DNA of 64,000 nucleotides from Bauldia sp965232525 (GCF_965232525.1 NZ_OZ246980.1:930001-994000), one strand, 5' to 3'; shown: positions 47,113 to 56,498, counted from the stretch's first letter. The notes: generated from the sequence alone by a model not told the origin. Made by a program: numbers and translations.

Positions 47113-47769
47113 TCACGCGCGCTCGTCTCTCGCCTGATCGACGATATCCACAGCCGAGCGAAACGCGGTTTCTATATCCATTCCGGTCGTGTCGAGCAAG
47201 TAAGCATCGGGGGCTGGTTTTAAAGGGGCCACCGCCCGTTCGGCGTCGCGGCGGTCGCGCCGCGACAGATCGGCGAGAATATCGGCATCCCTCGCCGTTC
47301 CGCCGCGCGACCGGATCTCGGCGGCGCGGCGGCGCGCCCGGGTCGCGGGATCGGCGGTAACGAACAGCTTGGCGGCCGCATCGGGAAGCACGACGGTGCC
47401 GATGTCGCGTCCGTCCAGCACTGCGCCGGCGCCCGTATGGGCGAACGCGCGCTGGCGGGAGACCAGAGCAGATCGCAGGTCCGGCATGACCGCCACCCGC
47501 GACGCCGCCTCGCCGATGCCATGCCGGTTGAGCCGCTCGCGATCGAGCGATGCGAGGTCGAGCTGCTCAGCGACCGCGACTGCGGCCGCTTCGTCGTCAA
47601 GCGCACGATGAGCGGCGAGAAGTGCTGCCCCGACGGCGCGAAACGTCAGACCGGTGTCGAGATGGCATAAGCCATAATGAGCCGCGAGGCGGCGGGCGAG
47701 CGTTCCCTTCCCCGACGCGGCCGGACCGTCGATGGCAATCAGCAGCGGTGCGTGATCAGGCGTCGGCAC
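47113..47769 (-). CDS. cmk: Cytidylate kinase
   Basis: 218 residues from GTG at 47769, which overlaps the end of aroA by 14 bases. The P-loop GPAASGKGTLARRLA, the HLDTGLTFRAVG CMP-binding block, the DGRDIGTVVLPDA segment and SRRDRRDAER lid fit the family. It phosphorylates CMP and dCMP. The longer frame from 47844 (75 more bases inside aroA) adds an Arg-rich stretch and is rejected. Confidence 0.95.
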   Translation of the reverse strand: MPTPDHAPLLIAIDGPAASGKGTLARRLAAHYGLCHLDTGLTFRAVGAALLAAHRALDDEAAAVAVAEQLDLASLDRERLNRHGIGEAASRVAVMPDLRSALVSRQRAFAHTGAGAVLDGRDIGTVVLPDAAAKLFVTADPATRARRRAAEIRSRGGTARDADILADLSRRDRRDAERAVAPLKPAPDAYLLDTTGMDIETAFRSAVDIVDQARDERA

Positions 47770-49108
47770 CGGTCTCGAACCGCGCGCCGAGCGCCGCCAT
47801 CGAATCGCGGAAGGCCGGGTAGCTGGTCGCGATCGGCGCAGCATCGTCGATGGTCACCGGCTCGACCGTCCCGAGGCCGAGCACCAGGAAACTCATGGCG
47901 ATCCGGTGATCGAGCGCGGTCGCCACGAACCCTCCGCCCGGCGGCGGACCGTCAGCGCCCTCGACCACCATCAGGTCGGGCCCGGTCTCGACCTTCACGC
48001 CGTTGGCTTCCAGCCCGGCGGCGGTCATGGCGATCCGGTCGGATTCCTTGACCCGGAGTTCGCCGATCCCCTCCATCCGCGTTTCGCCCTCGGCAAAGGC
48101 GGCGGCAACCGACAGAACTGGGTATTCGTCGATCATCGACGGCGCCCGCTCCGGCGGGACCGTCACGCCTTTCAGTCGCGAGGCACGGACACGAATGTCC
48201 CCGACATCCTCGCCGCCGACCGTCCGGCGACTATCGATGGTGAGATCGGCGCCCATCTCCTGCAGCGTTTCGATCAGCCCGGTCCGGGTCGAGTTGAGCA
48301 TTGTGTTCTCGACGACGATCTCGGAACCCTCAACGATCAGGCCGGCAACGATGGCGAAGGCCGCGGAGCTTGGATCGCCCGGCACCACCACCGCCTGCGG
48401 CTTGAGGTCGAGGCCGCCTTCGATGGTGATGGTGCGCGCACCGTCTTCTCCGACCGAGGTTTCGATCGCCGCGCCGAACGCCGCCAGCATCCGCTCGCTG
48501 TGATCACGGGTCGGCACCGGTTCGATCACGGTCGTGGTGCCGCGGGTGCTCAGCGCGGCCAGCAAAACCGCGGACTTCACCTGCGCCGAGGCGACCGGCA
48601 CCCGGTATTCGATCGGGACGGGGGTATCCGGCCCTTTCAGGGTCGCAGGGAGACGATCCTCGGACCGCGACAGAATCTGCACCCCCATGCGGCGGAGCGG
48701 ATCGAAGATACGCCCCATCGGCCGACCGACCAGCGATGCATCGCCGGTGAACGTGGTGGCAAAACCCTGAATCCCGGCGAGACCCATCGCCAGGCGCACG
48801 CCGGTCCCCGAATTGCCGAAATCGACAACGCCCTCCGGCTCGAGAAAGCCGCCGACCCCGACGCCATCGACCCGCCATTGCCCGGGCGCTTCGCGAATGA
48901 CCTTGGCCCCGAACGCACGCATTGCCCCGGCGGTGGCGAGAACGTCTTCGCCCTCGAGGACGCCCGTCAGTTCGGATTGGCCGGACGCAGTCGCACCGAG
49001 CATCAGCGCGCGATGCGAGACCGATTTGTCACCCGGCGGGCGCAAGCTCCCCTGAAGCGGTCCGGAGCGGAGCGCCTTGAGCGGTTTCGCGTCGGTCTCG
49101 TCGGTCAT
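47756..49108 (-). CDS. aroA: EPSP synthase (class II type)
   Basis: 450 residues, catalysing the sixth shikimate step from shikimate-3-phosphate and PEP. The start PPGDKSVSHRALMLGA, SAQVKSAVLLAAL, the RAPSMIDEYP block and LRVKESDR are as in the CP4 (class II) branch rather than the E. coli class I branch. The glyphosate-determining position (Ala100 in CP4, Gly96 in E. coli) is Gly101 here, within NSGTG. It is first of the aroA-cmk-rpsA series and divergent from the TIGR02300 gene. Confidence 0.97.
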   Translation of the reverse strand: MTDETDAKPLKALRSGPLQGSLRPPGDKSVSHRALMLGATASGQSELTGVLEGEDVLATAGAMRAFGAKVIREAPGQWRVDGVGVGGFLEPEGVVDFGNSGTGVRLAMGLAGIQGFATTFTGDASLVGRPMGRIFDPLRRMGVQILSRSEDRLPATLKGPDTPVPIEYRVPVASAQVKSAVLLAALSTRGTTTVIEPVPTRDHSERMLAAFGAAIETSVGEDGARTITIEGGLDLKPQAVVVPGDPSSAAFAIVAGLIVEGSEIVVENTMLNSTRTGLIETLQEMGADLTIDSRRTVGGEDVGDIRVRASRLKGVTVPPERAPSMIDEYPVLSVAAAFAEGETRMEGIGELRVKESDRIAMTAAGLEANGVKVETGPDLMVVEGADGPPPGGGFVATALDHRIAMSFLVLGLGTVEPVTIDDAAPIATSYPAFRDSMAALGARFETGADA

Positions 49109-49274
49109 GATTGGCGGAGAGCTCCGGATCGTTCGCCGCGGATCGGCGGGGGTCGGATAGCATAGCCGGCCATGCCCGTCATCCGCAGATACCGGCGACG
49201 GAGATTTGGTTTTGACAGCTCAAGTCGCTGGCATTAAGGGAGGCCCCTTCTACGCTTCCGACGAGGCAAGTGAA

Positions 49275-49682
49275 GTGGCGAAACCGGAACTCGGCACCAA
49301 GCGCGTCTGCCCCAATTGCGGCGCCAAGTACTACGACCTCAATCGCAATCCCATCATCTGTCCGAGCTGCGGCACGGTCTTCGAGCTGGCGCCCGCCAAG
49401 GTCAGCCCGGCCACCGCTAAGGAAAAGGCCAAGGAGAGCGAGGAGAAAGAGGAGGAAGAGGCGCCGGCTGAAGGCGCCGAAATCGTTTCGCTGGAGGAAG
49501 CGGATGAGGAAGCCGCCGATACCGGCGCTGTCGAGGTCGAGGTCGAAACCGACGACGATAACGGCGACGACGACAAGACGATCGGCGAGAACGACGACAG
49601 CGACACCTTCCTCGAGACCGACGACGAAGAGGGCGATGACGTCTCCGATATCATCGGCGAAGTCGACGAAGAAGAACGGTGA
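49275..49682 (+). CDS. TIGR02300 (FYDLN acid) family zinc-ribbon protein
   Basis: 135 residues from GTG at 49275 (GAGG 9 bases upstream). The N-terminal zinc ribbon has CPNCGAKYYDLNRNPIICPSCG; the rest is a long, very acidic Glu/Asp tail. This is the FYDLN-acid family of alphaproteobacteria, of unknown function. The homologous starts read (M/V)AKPELGTKR, supporting this GTG over the TTG at 49206. The gene sits between aroA and tRNA-Ala, a placement typical of the group. Confidence 0.88.
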   Translation: MAKPELGTKRVCPNCGAKYYDLNRNPIICPSCGTVFELAPAKVSPATAKEKAKESEEKEEEEAPAEGAEIVSLEEADEEAADTGAVEVEVETDDDNGDDDKTIGENDDSDTFLETDDEEGDDVSDIIGEVDEEER

Positions 49683-49760
49683 CCTTGATTCGCTAAGGCG
49701 CCGCACTTATGGAATGCGGATGGCGGCGCCGAGTTCGGGCGCCGGTCTCCGAATCCCGGA

Positions 49761-49836
<76 letters not shown>

Positions 49837-50014
49837 CCCCACCGCGTTAAGGCGTAACGACAGCGTCCGGCTCCCAACGATGCGCCGGCGCCGGCGCTGG
49901 GTGAACGCTGATCGGGTAAACGACGAGCGTAGATCGACACGTCCCGCCGGCTGCCAAGGCCCCCGGGACGCGGTCGTAGCCGGGCCAACCGGCGGCCAGT
50001 ATCCAAGGGAGGCG

Positions 50015-51040
50015 ATGGACGTGGCAAAACCTGCAACAACCAAGAACCCGGTCCGCTGGGGCGTTATTTCGACCGCCAACATCGGCACCCAGAAGGTGAT
50101 CCCGGGCATGATGGCGAGCGGTATCATCGACGTCCGGGCGATCGCCTCGCGGACCCAGCCGACAGCGCGCCGGTGGGCCAAGAAACTCGGCATCCCGGTC
50201 GCTTACGGCTCCTATGAGGACATGCTCAACGATCCTGAGGTCGAGGCGGTCTACAACCCCCTTCCCAACCACCTCCACGTCCCGCTGACGCTGGAAGCGG
50301 CCGCCAAGGGCAAGCACGTGCTGTGCGAGAAGCCGATCGCGCTGTCAGGCGACGAGGCCAAGACCATGCGCGGCGTCGCCCGCAAGGTTCATATCGCCGA
50401 AGCCTTCATGGTCCGCTGCCACCCCCAATGGCTGAAGGCACGCGACCTAGTCCAGAGCGGCCGGCTCGGCACGATCCGCGCCATCAACACACTGTTCAGC
50501 TACTACAACGTCGATCCCAAGAACGTGCGCAACATGGCCGATATCGGCGGCGGTGCGCTCTACGACATCGGCTGCTATCCGATCGTCACCGCCCGATTCC
50601 TGCTCGGCGCCGAGCCGGTGCGCTGCTTCGGCCTGATCGACCGTGATCCCAAGTTCAAAACCGACCGGACGACCAGCGCGGTGATCGACTTCGGCAAGGG
50701 CCGGCACATGACTTTTTCAGTTTCCACCCAGGCGACCGCCTATCAGCGCGTCCAGGTGCTCGGCGACAAGGCGCGGCTCGAGGTCGAGATTCCGTTCAAC
50801 GCCCCGCAGGGGGGCGCAATGAAGCTTTATCTCGACAACGGCAAACAGTTCGCCGATGCCTCCGCCAAGATGATCAAACTGCCCAAGGCCGACCAGTATC
50901 AGCTTCAGGGCGAGTGGTTCTCACGGGTGGTGCGCGGCCAGGAGAAACTGACCTTCGGTCTCTCAGATGCGATCCGCCAGGCCCGCGTCCTCGACGCCGT
51001 CTTCCGCTCCGCCGAAACCGGCCAGTGGGAGAAGCCGTAG
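50015..51040 (+). CDS. Gfo/Idh/MocA-family oxidoreductase (D-xylose/dihydrodiol dehydrogenase-like)
   Basis: 341 residues with WGVISTANIGTQKVIPGM (Rossmann motif), CEKPIALS with the catalytic Lys, and GGGALYDIGCYPI with the His-to-Cys variation typical of the D-xylose 1-dehydrogenase (NADP) and dimeric dihydrodiol dehydrogenase branch. It likely oxidises an aldose to its lactone. The start could be ATG 50015 or GTG 50021: AAGGGAGG fits both. It converges with an aldo/keto reductase (9-base gap). Confidence 0.87.
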   Translation: MDVAKPATTKNPVRWGVISTANIGTQKVIPGMMASGIIDVRAIASRTQPTARRWAKKLGIPVAYGSYEDMLNDPEVEAVYNPLPNHLHVPLTLEAAAKGKHVLCEKPIALSGDEAKTMRGVARKVHIAEAFMVRCHPQWLKARDLVQSGRLGTIRAINTLFSYYNVDPKNVRNMADIGGGALYDIGCYPIVTARFLLGAEPVRCFGLIDRDPKFKTDRTTSAVIDFGKGRHMTFSVSTQATAYQRVQVLGDKARLEVEIPFNAPQGGAMKLYLDNGKQFADASAKMIKLPKADQYQLQGEWFSRVVRGQEKLTFGLSDAIRQARVLDAVFRSAETGQWEKP

Positions 51041-51049
51041 GCGGTCGTC

Positions 51050-52024
51050 TCAGTCGTCGACCTCGTCGGCGCGGTCGGTCGCCGGCGCGGGACGACGCGA
51101 CAGCGCTGAAATCTCCGCCCTGAGTTCCGATGTCATCAGAACGTCGACCGCATCCAGCGAGGGGACTAACTGCTCCACGTTGCGGGCGCCGACGATCGGG
51201 CAGGTGATCGCCGGGTGGGACCCCACCCAGGCGACGGCGAGGCTGACCGGGTGGAAACCGCGGTCGCGGGCGAAGGCGGCAAAGGCGGCGGCCGTTTCGC
51301 GCTCCCAGTCCTCCCGGTAGCGCTTGGCGTACATGGCATTCGCCACCAGCCGGCTCGCCGAGGTATGCGCGTCGCCGGCGTATTTGCCGGTGAGCAGACC
51401 ACCGCCGAGTGGGCTATAGGGCATCACCGCCAGGCCTTGCGCCTCGGCGAGCGGCAGGATTTCCGATTCCGCCTGGCGCTTGACCAGATTGTACATTGGC
51501 TGAAGCACGTCGAAGCGTGGCCAGCCGCGCTTGTCGGCGATTCCCAACCCCAGCGCGATCTGCCAAGCGGCATAATTGCTGGCACCGAGATAAAGCACCT
51601 TGCCGTCGGCGACGAGCTTGTCGAGCGCACGCAGTGTCTCCTCGAGCGGAACCGTCTCGTCCCATTTGTGCATAAAGAGCACGTCGAGCCGGTCGGTCCC
51701 GAGCCGCTTCAGGCTCGCTTCCACGGCGGCGGCGATGTGGCGTCGGTTGGTGCCTCGGTCGTTGATGTCGTCGCTCATCGGGCCGAAGCATTTCGACGCG
51801 ATGACCAATTCGTTCCGGTCGCCGGCTACCAATCGCCCGAGGATCTCCTCGGACAAGCCATCGGAGTAGACATCAGCGGTATCGAAGAAGTTGATGCCAC
51901 GGTCCCGGCAGGCGGCGTAGAGCCGCGCCGACTCCGCTTCGTCGGCATCGCCGCCGAAGGACATGGTGCCGAAGCACAGTTCCGAGACCTGGACGCCGGT
52001 CCGGCCGAAAGGCTTGAATTGCAT
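51050..52024 (-). CDS. Aldo/keto reductase
   Basis: 324 residues from ATG at 52024. The catalytic tetrad is visible: Asp in FFDTADVYSDG, Tyr in the same segment, Lys in ELVIASKCFG and His in DVLFMHKWDE. Then GASNYAAWQ and MPYSPLGGGLLTGKY complete the barrel. The NADPH-dependent reductase's substrate is unknown. A longer Arg-rich frame to 52207 overlaps the next gene and is rejected. It is 37 bases from hdeD-like on the same strand. Confidence 0.88.
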   Translation of the reverse strand: MQFKPFGRTGVQVSELCFGTMSFGGDADEAESARLYAACRDRGINFFDTADVYSDGLSEEILGRLVAGDRNELVIASKCFGPMSDDINDRGTNRRHIAAAVEASLKRLGTDRLDVLFMHKWDETVPLEETLRALDKLVADGKVLYLGASNYAAWQIALGLGIADKRGWPRFDVLQPMYNLVKRQAESEILPLAEAQGLAVMPYSPLGGGLLTGKYAGDAHTSASRLVANAMYAKRYREDWERETAAAFAAFARDRGFHPVSLAVAWVGSHPAITCPIVGARNVEQLVPSLDAVDVLMTSELRAEISALSRRPAPATDRADEVDD

Positions 52025-52061
52025 GGGGTCGCCGTTTGGTTCTGGTGGGTTGTTCCGACGG

Positions 52062-52757
52062 TCAGCCCGCCGGCTTGTCCGGCTGCGACATGCCCGGTGC
52101 CGATTCCTGCGGCGGGGCCTGCGGTTCGGGCGAGGGCGGCGGCGGAGCCGCCTTCGGCGCGGCCTTGGCGGAGGCCGGTTTCGGCGCATGGCGCACGCGC
52201 CAAGCAAGATAGCCGAGCGCCGCGCCTTCGGCGATCAGCTGAATGCCGAGCAGCAGGCCGAGCAGCCATGGGGCAACGATCGAGATATTCGCCCACAGGA
52301 AGATTGCAATCAGGATGCCGAGGACCCCGCTCCCCAGCACCCAGCCCCAATTCGGGAACGGCCGGATGGTGAGCGCGAAGATCATCTTGGCGATGCCTTC
52401 GACCATGAAGAAGACGATGAGCAGGAAGGTCAGGGTCAGCAGTCCGCCTTCCGGGCTCGACAGGAACAGGATGCCGACCACCACCGACAAACCGACCGAC
52501 ACCAGTTGCAGCCAGAAATGCGGGACCGCCCGCGCGCCGACGATGCTGAACCCCTGGACGATACCTGAGATGATCAGCACCCAGCCCAGCAGAACGACCA
52601 CGGCCTCGGAGGCAAAAATCGGAAAGAGCAGGGCGAGGACGCCGCCGAGGATCATCAGCGCGCCCTGGACCAGATACCAAAGCGAATGCCGCTTGACGGT
52701 ATCGCGCATTGCCTGGCGCATGATTTCGGCGGCGGCTTCCAATGACACTTTAGCCAT
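52062..52757 (-). CDS. HdeD-family (DUF308) membrane protein
   Basis: 231 residues, six short transmembrane helices (for example LLGWVLIISGIVQGFSIV and LQLVSVGLSVVVGILFL) as in the DUF308/HdeD family, linked to acid resistance in E. coli. The C-terminal 50 residues are Pro/Ala/Lys-rich and cytoplasmic, an extra not needed for the fold. The ORF upstream is a Coa1-like gene on the same strand (80-base gap). Confidence 0.85.
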   Translation of the reverse strand: MAKVSLEAAAEIMRQAMRDTVKRHSLWYLVQGALMILGGVLALLFPIFASEAVVVLLGWVLIISGIVQGFSIVGARAVPHFWLQLVSVGLSVVVGILFLSSPEGGLLTLTFLLIVFFMVEGIAKMIFALTIRPFPNWGWVLGSGVLGILIAIFLWANISIVAPWLLGLLLGIQLIAEGAALGYLAWRVRHAPKPASAKAAPKAAPPPPSPEPQAPPQESAPGMSQPDKPAG

Positions 52758-52836
52758 GGGTCTCTTCTCCCGCGACGGGCCCGGATGTGCTGATCCAAAC
52801 GTCGCACGTTCTGGACGATTCCGGAAGTCGGGCGGA

Positions 52837-53496
52837 TCAGTCTCCGCCGGCCGTCAGAAGCGCCACGTCGCCGGACGCGCTGGTGGAACGCCCCCCACCG
52901 ATCAGCACGATGGGTTCGGACTGTCCATCGATCAGAAGCGCGAGTTGGTTGACGGTCCACACGCCGTCCGTCTTTGTCGCCCGGCTGATGAGGCGCCCGC
53001 TGGCCTTTGGCCCTGACACGGGAATCGACAGTTCGGACGTCCCGTCGTCATTGTTGAGGCTGACATTCCCGGTCACGAACCAACCTGCCTCGATCGGTTC
53101 TCCCATCACGGCGATGACGCGCTGGTCGGTACGCATGATCTCCATCGACTGGCGATAGGCGTCGGTGTTCGTCATCAATGTGAGCATGCCGAAAAACGCC
53201 GCCGGAATGAACAGGGCGAGGCCCACCAGGACGATCACGCCGGCGCGCGCCCAGTTGCGTTGGGTCCTGCGGAAATGATCTTCGTCCGCCCAGATTCGGT
53301 TTCTCCACGCCCACCGGCTGCCCCTGGCGCCCAGGACGAACACCATGACGAGGTTGACGCCCGGGATGAACATCAGCAGGGCGATGTAGGTGCTGTTGCC
53401 AATGCCCCAGATCCAGTTCAGCAGGAACGCACCCCAATTCCAGCGGTCGAGTCTGGGTGGGATCGGCTCGTCGCGGGGCTGACCTGGCAGGGGCAT
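52837..53496 (-). CDS. Coa1-like protein with N-terminal membrane domain
   Basis: From ATG at 53496 (GAGGGA upstream) 219 residues. The N-terminus holds RWNWGAFLLNWIWGIGN with hydrophobic helices, next a transmembrane segment (VIVLVGLALFIPAAFFGML), then a Coa1-type domain with MGEPIEAGWFVTGNVSL, ELSIPVSGPKASGRL and GVWTVNQLALLI. Coa1 assists cytochrome oxidase assembly in mitochondria; the bacterial members are unstudied. An upstream ATG at 53556 is unlikely. Confidence 0.75.
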   Translation of the reverse strand: MPLPGQPRDEPIPPRLDRWNWGAFLLNWIWGIGNSTYIALLMFIPGVNLVMVFVLGARGSRWAWRNRIWADEDHFRRTQRNWARAGVIVLVGLALFIPAAFFGMLTLMTNTDAYRQSMEIMRTDQRVIAVMGEPIEAGWFVTGNVSLNNDDGTSELSIPVSGPKASGRLISRATKTDGVWTVNQLALLIDGQSEPIVLIGGGRSTSASGDVALLTAGGD

Positions 53497-53642
53497 GTTC
53501 GGTTCCCTCGATTGTCGCGCACGGAGAAATGACGGCGCGCGTTTGAATACAACCATGACATAGCACCAAGGGGTTGCGCTTCGGTGTCCAATCAGGAACG
53601 TGTGACGACCGATCCAACGCTAGGTAGTCCGAGGCATCGCCA

Positions 53643-54236
53643 GTGCAGAGCAATCATCCGAACGACACACCGGCCGCAGACCCGGATCGCTGGCGGCCCT
53701 ATCTCAACGAAGACGAGCACATCCTTTGGGAAGGCCGCCCGGCGCGTGGCCTCCGGCTCGATTCCATCCGGATTCGCCAGCTGGCGTTCGGTGCCCTGTT
53801 TCTCGGCGTTTTCGCCTATCTGGTCCTCGGCCCGGGGCGAACCCGTGATGACACCCTTGGCGCCGCGCTGTCGCCAACGCTTGGCGCCGCCCTGCTGCTC
53901 TTCGGCGTCGTATGGACCGTCGCCCCGGTCATCTGGGACGTGATCAGCCGCTCGCGCACCTATTACGCCGTCACCGACAAACGGGCGCTGATCGGCCGCG
54001 GCCGTCGGCGCCGCCGGGTGAAGAGCTACGTTGTCGGCCCCGGCACCGAGATCGACTACCGACCCGGCGCACTTGCCGATATCTATTTCGCCGAGCGGCG
54101 TGAAAGCGTCTTTGCGGTCAGCAACCTCCAGGCGCTCGGCTTCGTCAAGGTCGGCTTCCGCGCGATCCCGGACGGCGACAAAGTCTATCATCTGCTCACC
54201 GGCCTGCAGCGTAGGGCGGGCGGATCGCACCATTGA
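53643..54236 (+). CDS. Membrane protein with PH-like (YdbT-type) domain
   Basis: 197 residues from GTG at 53643. LNEDEHILWEGRPARG leads into two hydrophobic helices (LAFGALFLGVFAYLVL and ALLLFGVVWTVAPVIW), then a bacterial PH-like fold with TYYAVTDKRALIG and DIYFAERRESVFAVS. This is the layout often found in alphaproteobacteria and mislabelled as an aspartate carbamoyltransferase-related protein. Function unknown. The SolA-like gene begins 21 bases after its stop. Confidence 0.7.
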   Translation: MQSNHPNDTPAADPDRWRPYLNEDEHILWEGRPARGLRLDSIRIRQLAFGALFLGVFAYLVLGPGRTRDDTLGAALSPTLGAALLLFGVVWTVAPVIWDVISRSRTYYAVTDKRALIGRGRRRRRVKSYVVGPGTEIDYRPGALADIYFAERRESVFAVSNLQALGFVKVGFRAIPDGDKVYHLLTGLQRRAGGSHH

Positions 54237-54256
54237 CCCGAGACACCGCCTCCGCC

Positions 54257-55405
54257 ATGGCTGAACCCATGGGGGACGCGGACGTCATCGTCATCGGTAC
54301 CGGCGGGATCGGCAGCGCCGCGACGTATCAGCTCGCCCGGCGCGGCGCGCGGGTGATCGGCCTCGACCGCTTTCCCGGCGGCCATGCCCATGGCAGCTCT
54401 CACGGTGAGACCCGCATCATCCGCAAGGCCTATTTCGAGCATCCGGACTATGTGCCGCTGCTTGAGCGCGCCTACGCTTTGTGGGCCGAGGCGGAAGCGG
54501 AAGCCGGCGAGACCCTGTTCCGTCGGGTGGGTCTTGTTGAATCCGGACCGCCGGACGGTGTCCTGGTCGCCGGCGTTCGCGCCGCCGCCCGAGATCACGC
54601 CCTGCCGCTCGACAATCTCACCGGCGAAGAAACCGCCGCCCGCTGGCCGTTCCGGCTCCCGGACAGCGCCGAGGCGGTGTTCGAGGCCGACGCCGGGTTC
54701 CTGTTCGTCGAGCGGTCGGTGTGCGCCTATCTGCGCCTCGCCCAGACACATGGCGCCGAATTGGTCACGGGCGCCTCGGTGACGGGTTGGCGGCCGGACG
54801 GCGACGGCTTCGTCGTCGAGACCACCGACCGCAGCTACCGCGCCGACCGACTGGTGATCACCGCCGGCGCCTGGGCGCGTGATCTGCTCGCCGATCTGGC
54901 GATCCCGCTTCTCGTTCGCCGCAAGCACCTCCACTGGTACGCCTGCGACGATCCGGCGATGACCGCTGACGCCGACTGTCCGTGCTTCTTCTTCCAGACC
55001 GCCGACGGCCTGTTCTATGGCTTCCCGGCGGTCGAGGGCGGTGGCGTCAAGGTCGCCGAGCACACCGGCGGCGTCGACATCGCCGACCCGCTCACCGACG
55101 ATAAGGCGGTCGAGCCGGACGACCGTGCGCGGGTCGAAACCTTCATCCGCGCCTGCCTGCCGACCGTCACCACCAATCCGGTCGACCATGCCGTTTGCTA
55201 CTATACGGTCTCGCCAGACGAGCACTTCATCGTCGATCGGCACCCCGATCATCCGGGCGTAGTGTTCGCCGCCGGGCTGTCCGGCCACGGTTACAAGTTC
55301 GCGCCGGTGTTGGGCGAGGTCCTCGCCGACCTTGCGCTTGCCGGAAGGACCGCCCAGCCGATCGAATTCTTGGGCCTCGACCGGCCGGGCCTCGCCGTCG
55401 CCTGA
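54257..55405 (+). CDS. solA: N-methyl-tryptophan/sarcosine oxidase-like flavoprotein
   Basis: 382 residues from ATG at 54257. FAD-binding VIVIGTGGIGSAATYQLARRG, GSSHGETRIIR (a hallmark of MTOX and MSOX), and C314 in CYYTVSPDEHFIVDRHP, the expected covalent FAD attachment cysteine. It demethylates an N-methyl amino acid with O2, giving formaldehyde, H2O2 and the amine. The exact N-methyl substrate is uncertain. A TTG at 54233 and an ATG at 54269 are alternative starts. Confidence 0.88.
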   Translation: MAEPMGDADVIVIGTGGIGSAATYQLARRGARVIGLDRFPGGHAHGSSHGETRIIRKAYFEHPDYVPLLERAYALWAEAEAEAGETLFRRVGLVESGPPDGVLVAGVRAAARDHALPLDNLTGEETAARWPFRLPDSAEAVFEADAGFLFVERSVCAYLRLAQTHGAELVTGASVTGWRPDGDGFVVETTDRSYRADRLVITAGAWARDLLADLAIPLLVRRKHLHWYACDDPAMTADADCPCFFFQTADGLFYGFPAVEGGGVKVAEHTGGVDIADPLTDDKAVEPDDRARVETFIRACLPTVTTNPVDHAVCYYTVSPDEHFIVDRHPDHPGVVFAAGLSGHGYKFAPVLGEVLADLALAGRTAQPIEFLGLDRPGLAVA

Positions 55406-55427
55406 GCGACGACAGCCGCGAGAATAG

Positions 55428-55850
55428 CGCTCAATACGACAGGCCCGGCGGGCGGAAAGCCGCGCCGCGAAGACCGGCCGCGCCCGCCTCGATGCCTTCG
55501 TCGCCGCCTGGGGCGGCTGCATCCCGGAGATCTACGGGGTCGGCCGGGCGCTGATGGCGATGGCGGACACCGACGCGGAAGCCGGCGCCGCCTGGGCCGA
55601 CCGCATGGCCGCGGTCCGCCACGGCTGCGCGGCGGCGGTCAATGCACTTGCCCGCGACGGCGACCTGTCACCGGACTACACGGCGGAGCAGGCGACCGAC
55701 CTCCTGTGGACACTGCTCTCGGTGCGCAACTGGGAACACCTCACCCGCGACTGCGGCTGGTCGCAGGACGCCTACCTCGCTGCCACCCAGGCCATCGCCC
55801 GCCGGGTCCTGGTTGCGGACGCCCGACCGTCAGTGGACCGGCCCGCGTGA
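55428..55850 (+). pseudogene. TetR-family regulator remnant lacking the DNA-binding domain
   Basis: The frame from a TAG at 55425-55427 to the stop at 55848 codes for the ligand-binding, C-terminal half of a TetR protein (ALMAMADTDAEAGAAWADRM, SPDYTAEQATDLLWTLLSVRN, CGWSQDAYLAATQAI). No helix-turn-helix is upstream: about 43 codons of the same kind precede the first ATG (55554) with the in-frame TAG just beyond. The gap back to solA is only 22 bases, so the N-terminal half has been deleted. It might be read as a 98-residue protein from 55554 but is not a working regulator. Confidence 0.72.
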
Positions 55851-55867
55851 GTCGAAACCGCAGCGGG

Positions 55868-56302
55868 TCAGTTCTCCCTGGTCCAGTTCACGATCGCGGC
55901 GACGGAGGCGCTCTCCTCGATGTGCCCATAGATGCAGTTCATCTGGTTGGGCGATATGAGGGTGCAGGTGATGGTGCCGTTATCATCGACCATGAAGACC
56001 GTCGTGTTGTCGGCGCCGATGACGCCCGAAAGCAGTTCGCCGTCGACCCTGTCGAAGCCATCCGGCACATCCTCCAGCACGTCCCGTCCCGAGAACAACA
56101 CCCCCTCCTGCCAGTCGATCACCGCCGCGGTCGATCCTTCAAACAGGATACGCGGCTGTTCCGCCCGTTGGTCGACGGGATGTCGGTGCCCGATGGCGGA
56201 CATTTCGATGTTCCACGTTCCGATCAGGTCGGGGATATCCTCAGCGGTTGCCTGGGTCGCGGCGGCAACGAAGAGGCAGGCGGCGATGGCTGTGCGGTTC
56301 AA
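55868..56302 (-). CDS. Secreted protein of unknown function (144 aa)
   Basis: A signal peptide (MNRTAIAACLFVAAATQATA) is followed by a compact domain with GTWNIEMSAIG, a beta-rich middle (VLFSGRDVLEDV, VFMVDDNGTITCTLIS) and two cysteines (CTL and CIYG). The GTWxxE start is like lipocalin-type or DUF beta-barrel stress proteins. I do not recognise a named family. It converges with the TetR remnant. Confidence 0.68.
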   Translation of the reverse strand: MNRTAIAACLFVAAATQATAEDIPDLIGTWNIEMSAIGHRHPVDQRAEQPRILFEGSTAAVIDWQEGVLFSGRDVLEDVPDGFDRVDGELLSGVIGADNTTVFMVDDNGTITCTLISPNQMNCIYGHIEESASVAAIVNWTREN

Positions 56303-56498
56303 GGTGATCTCCCGGTGATCAGATAGGCGCGAAGACGGCGGGAGACCTTACAAGCCGGCGCACTGGCGGGCCACACCTCACCGCGCGTTTGGACAGCGGC
56401 GCACCCGGCTGCGTCGGGCAGGACGACGGGCGCGTCCGCCTCCAGCGGCGGCGGCGCCCCCATATGCGTTCCATTAGCACCCGCAGCCCCTACCCGCC

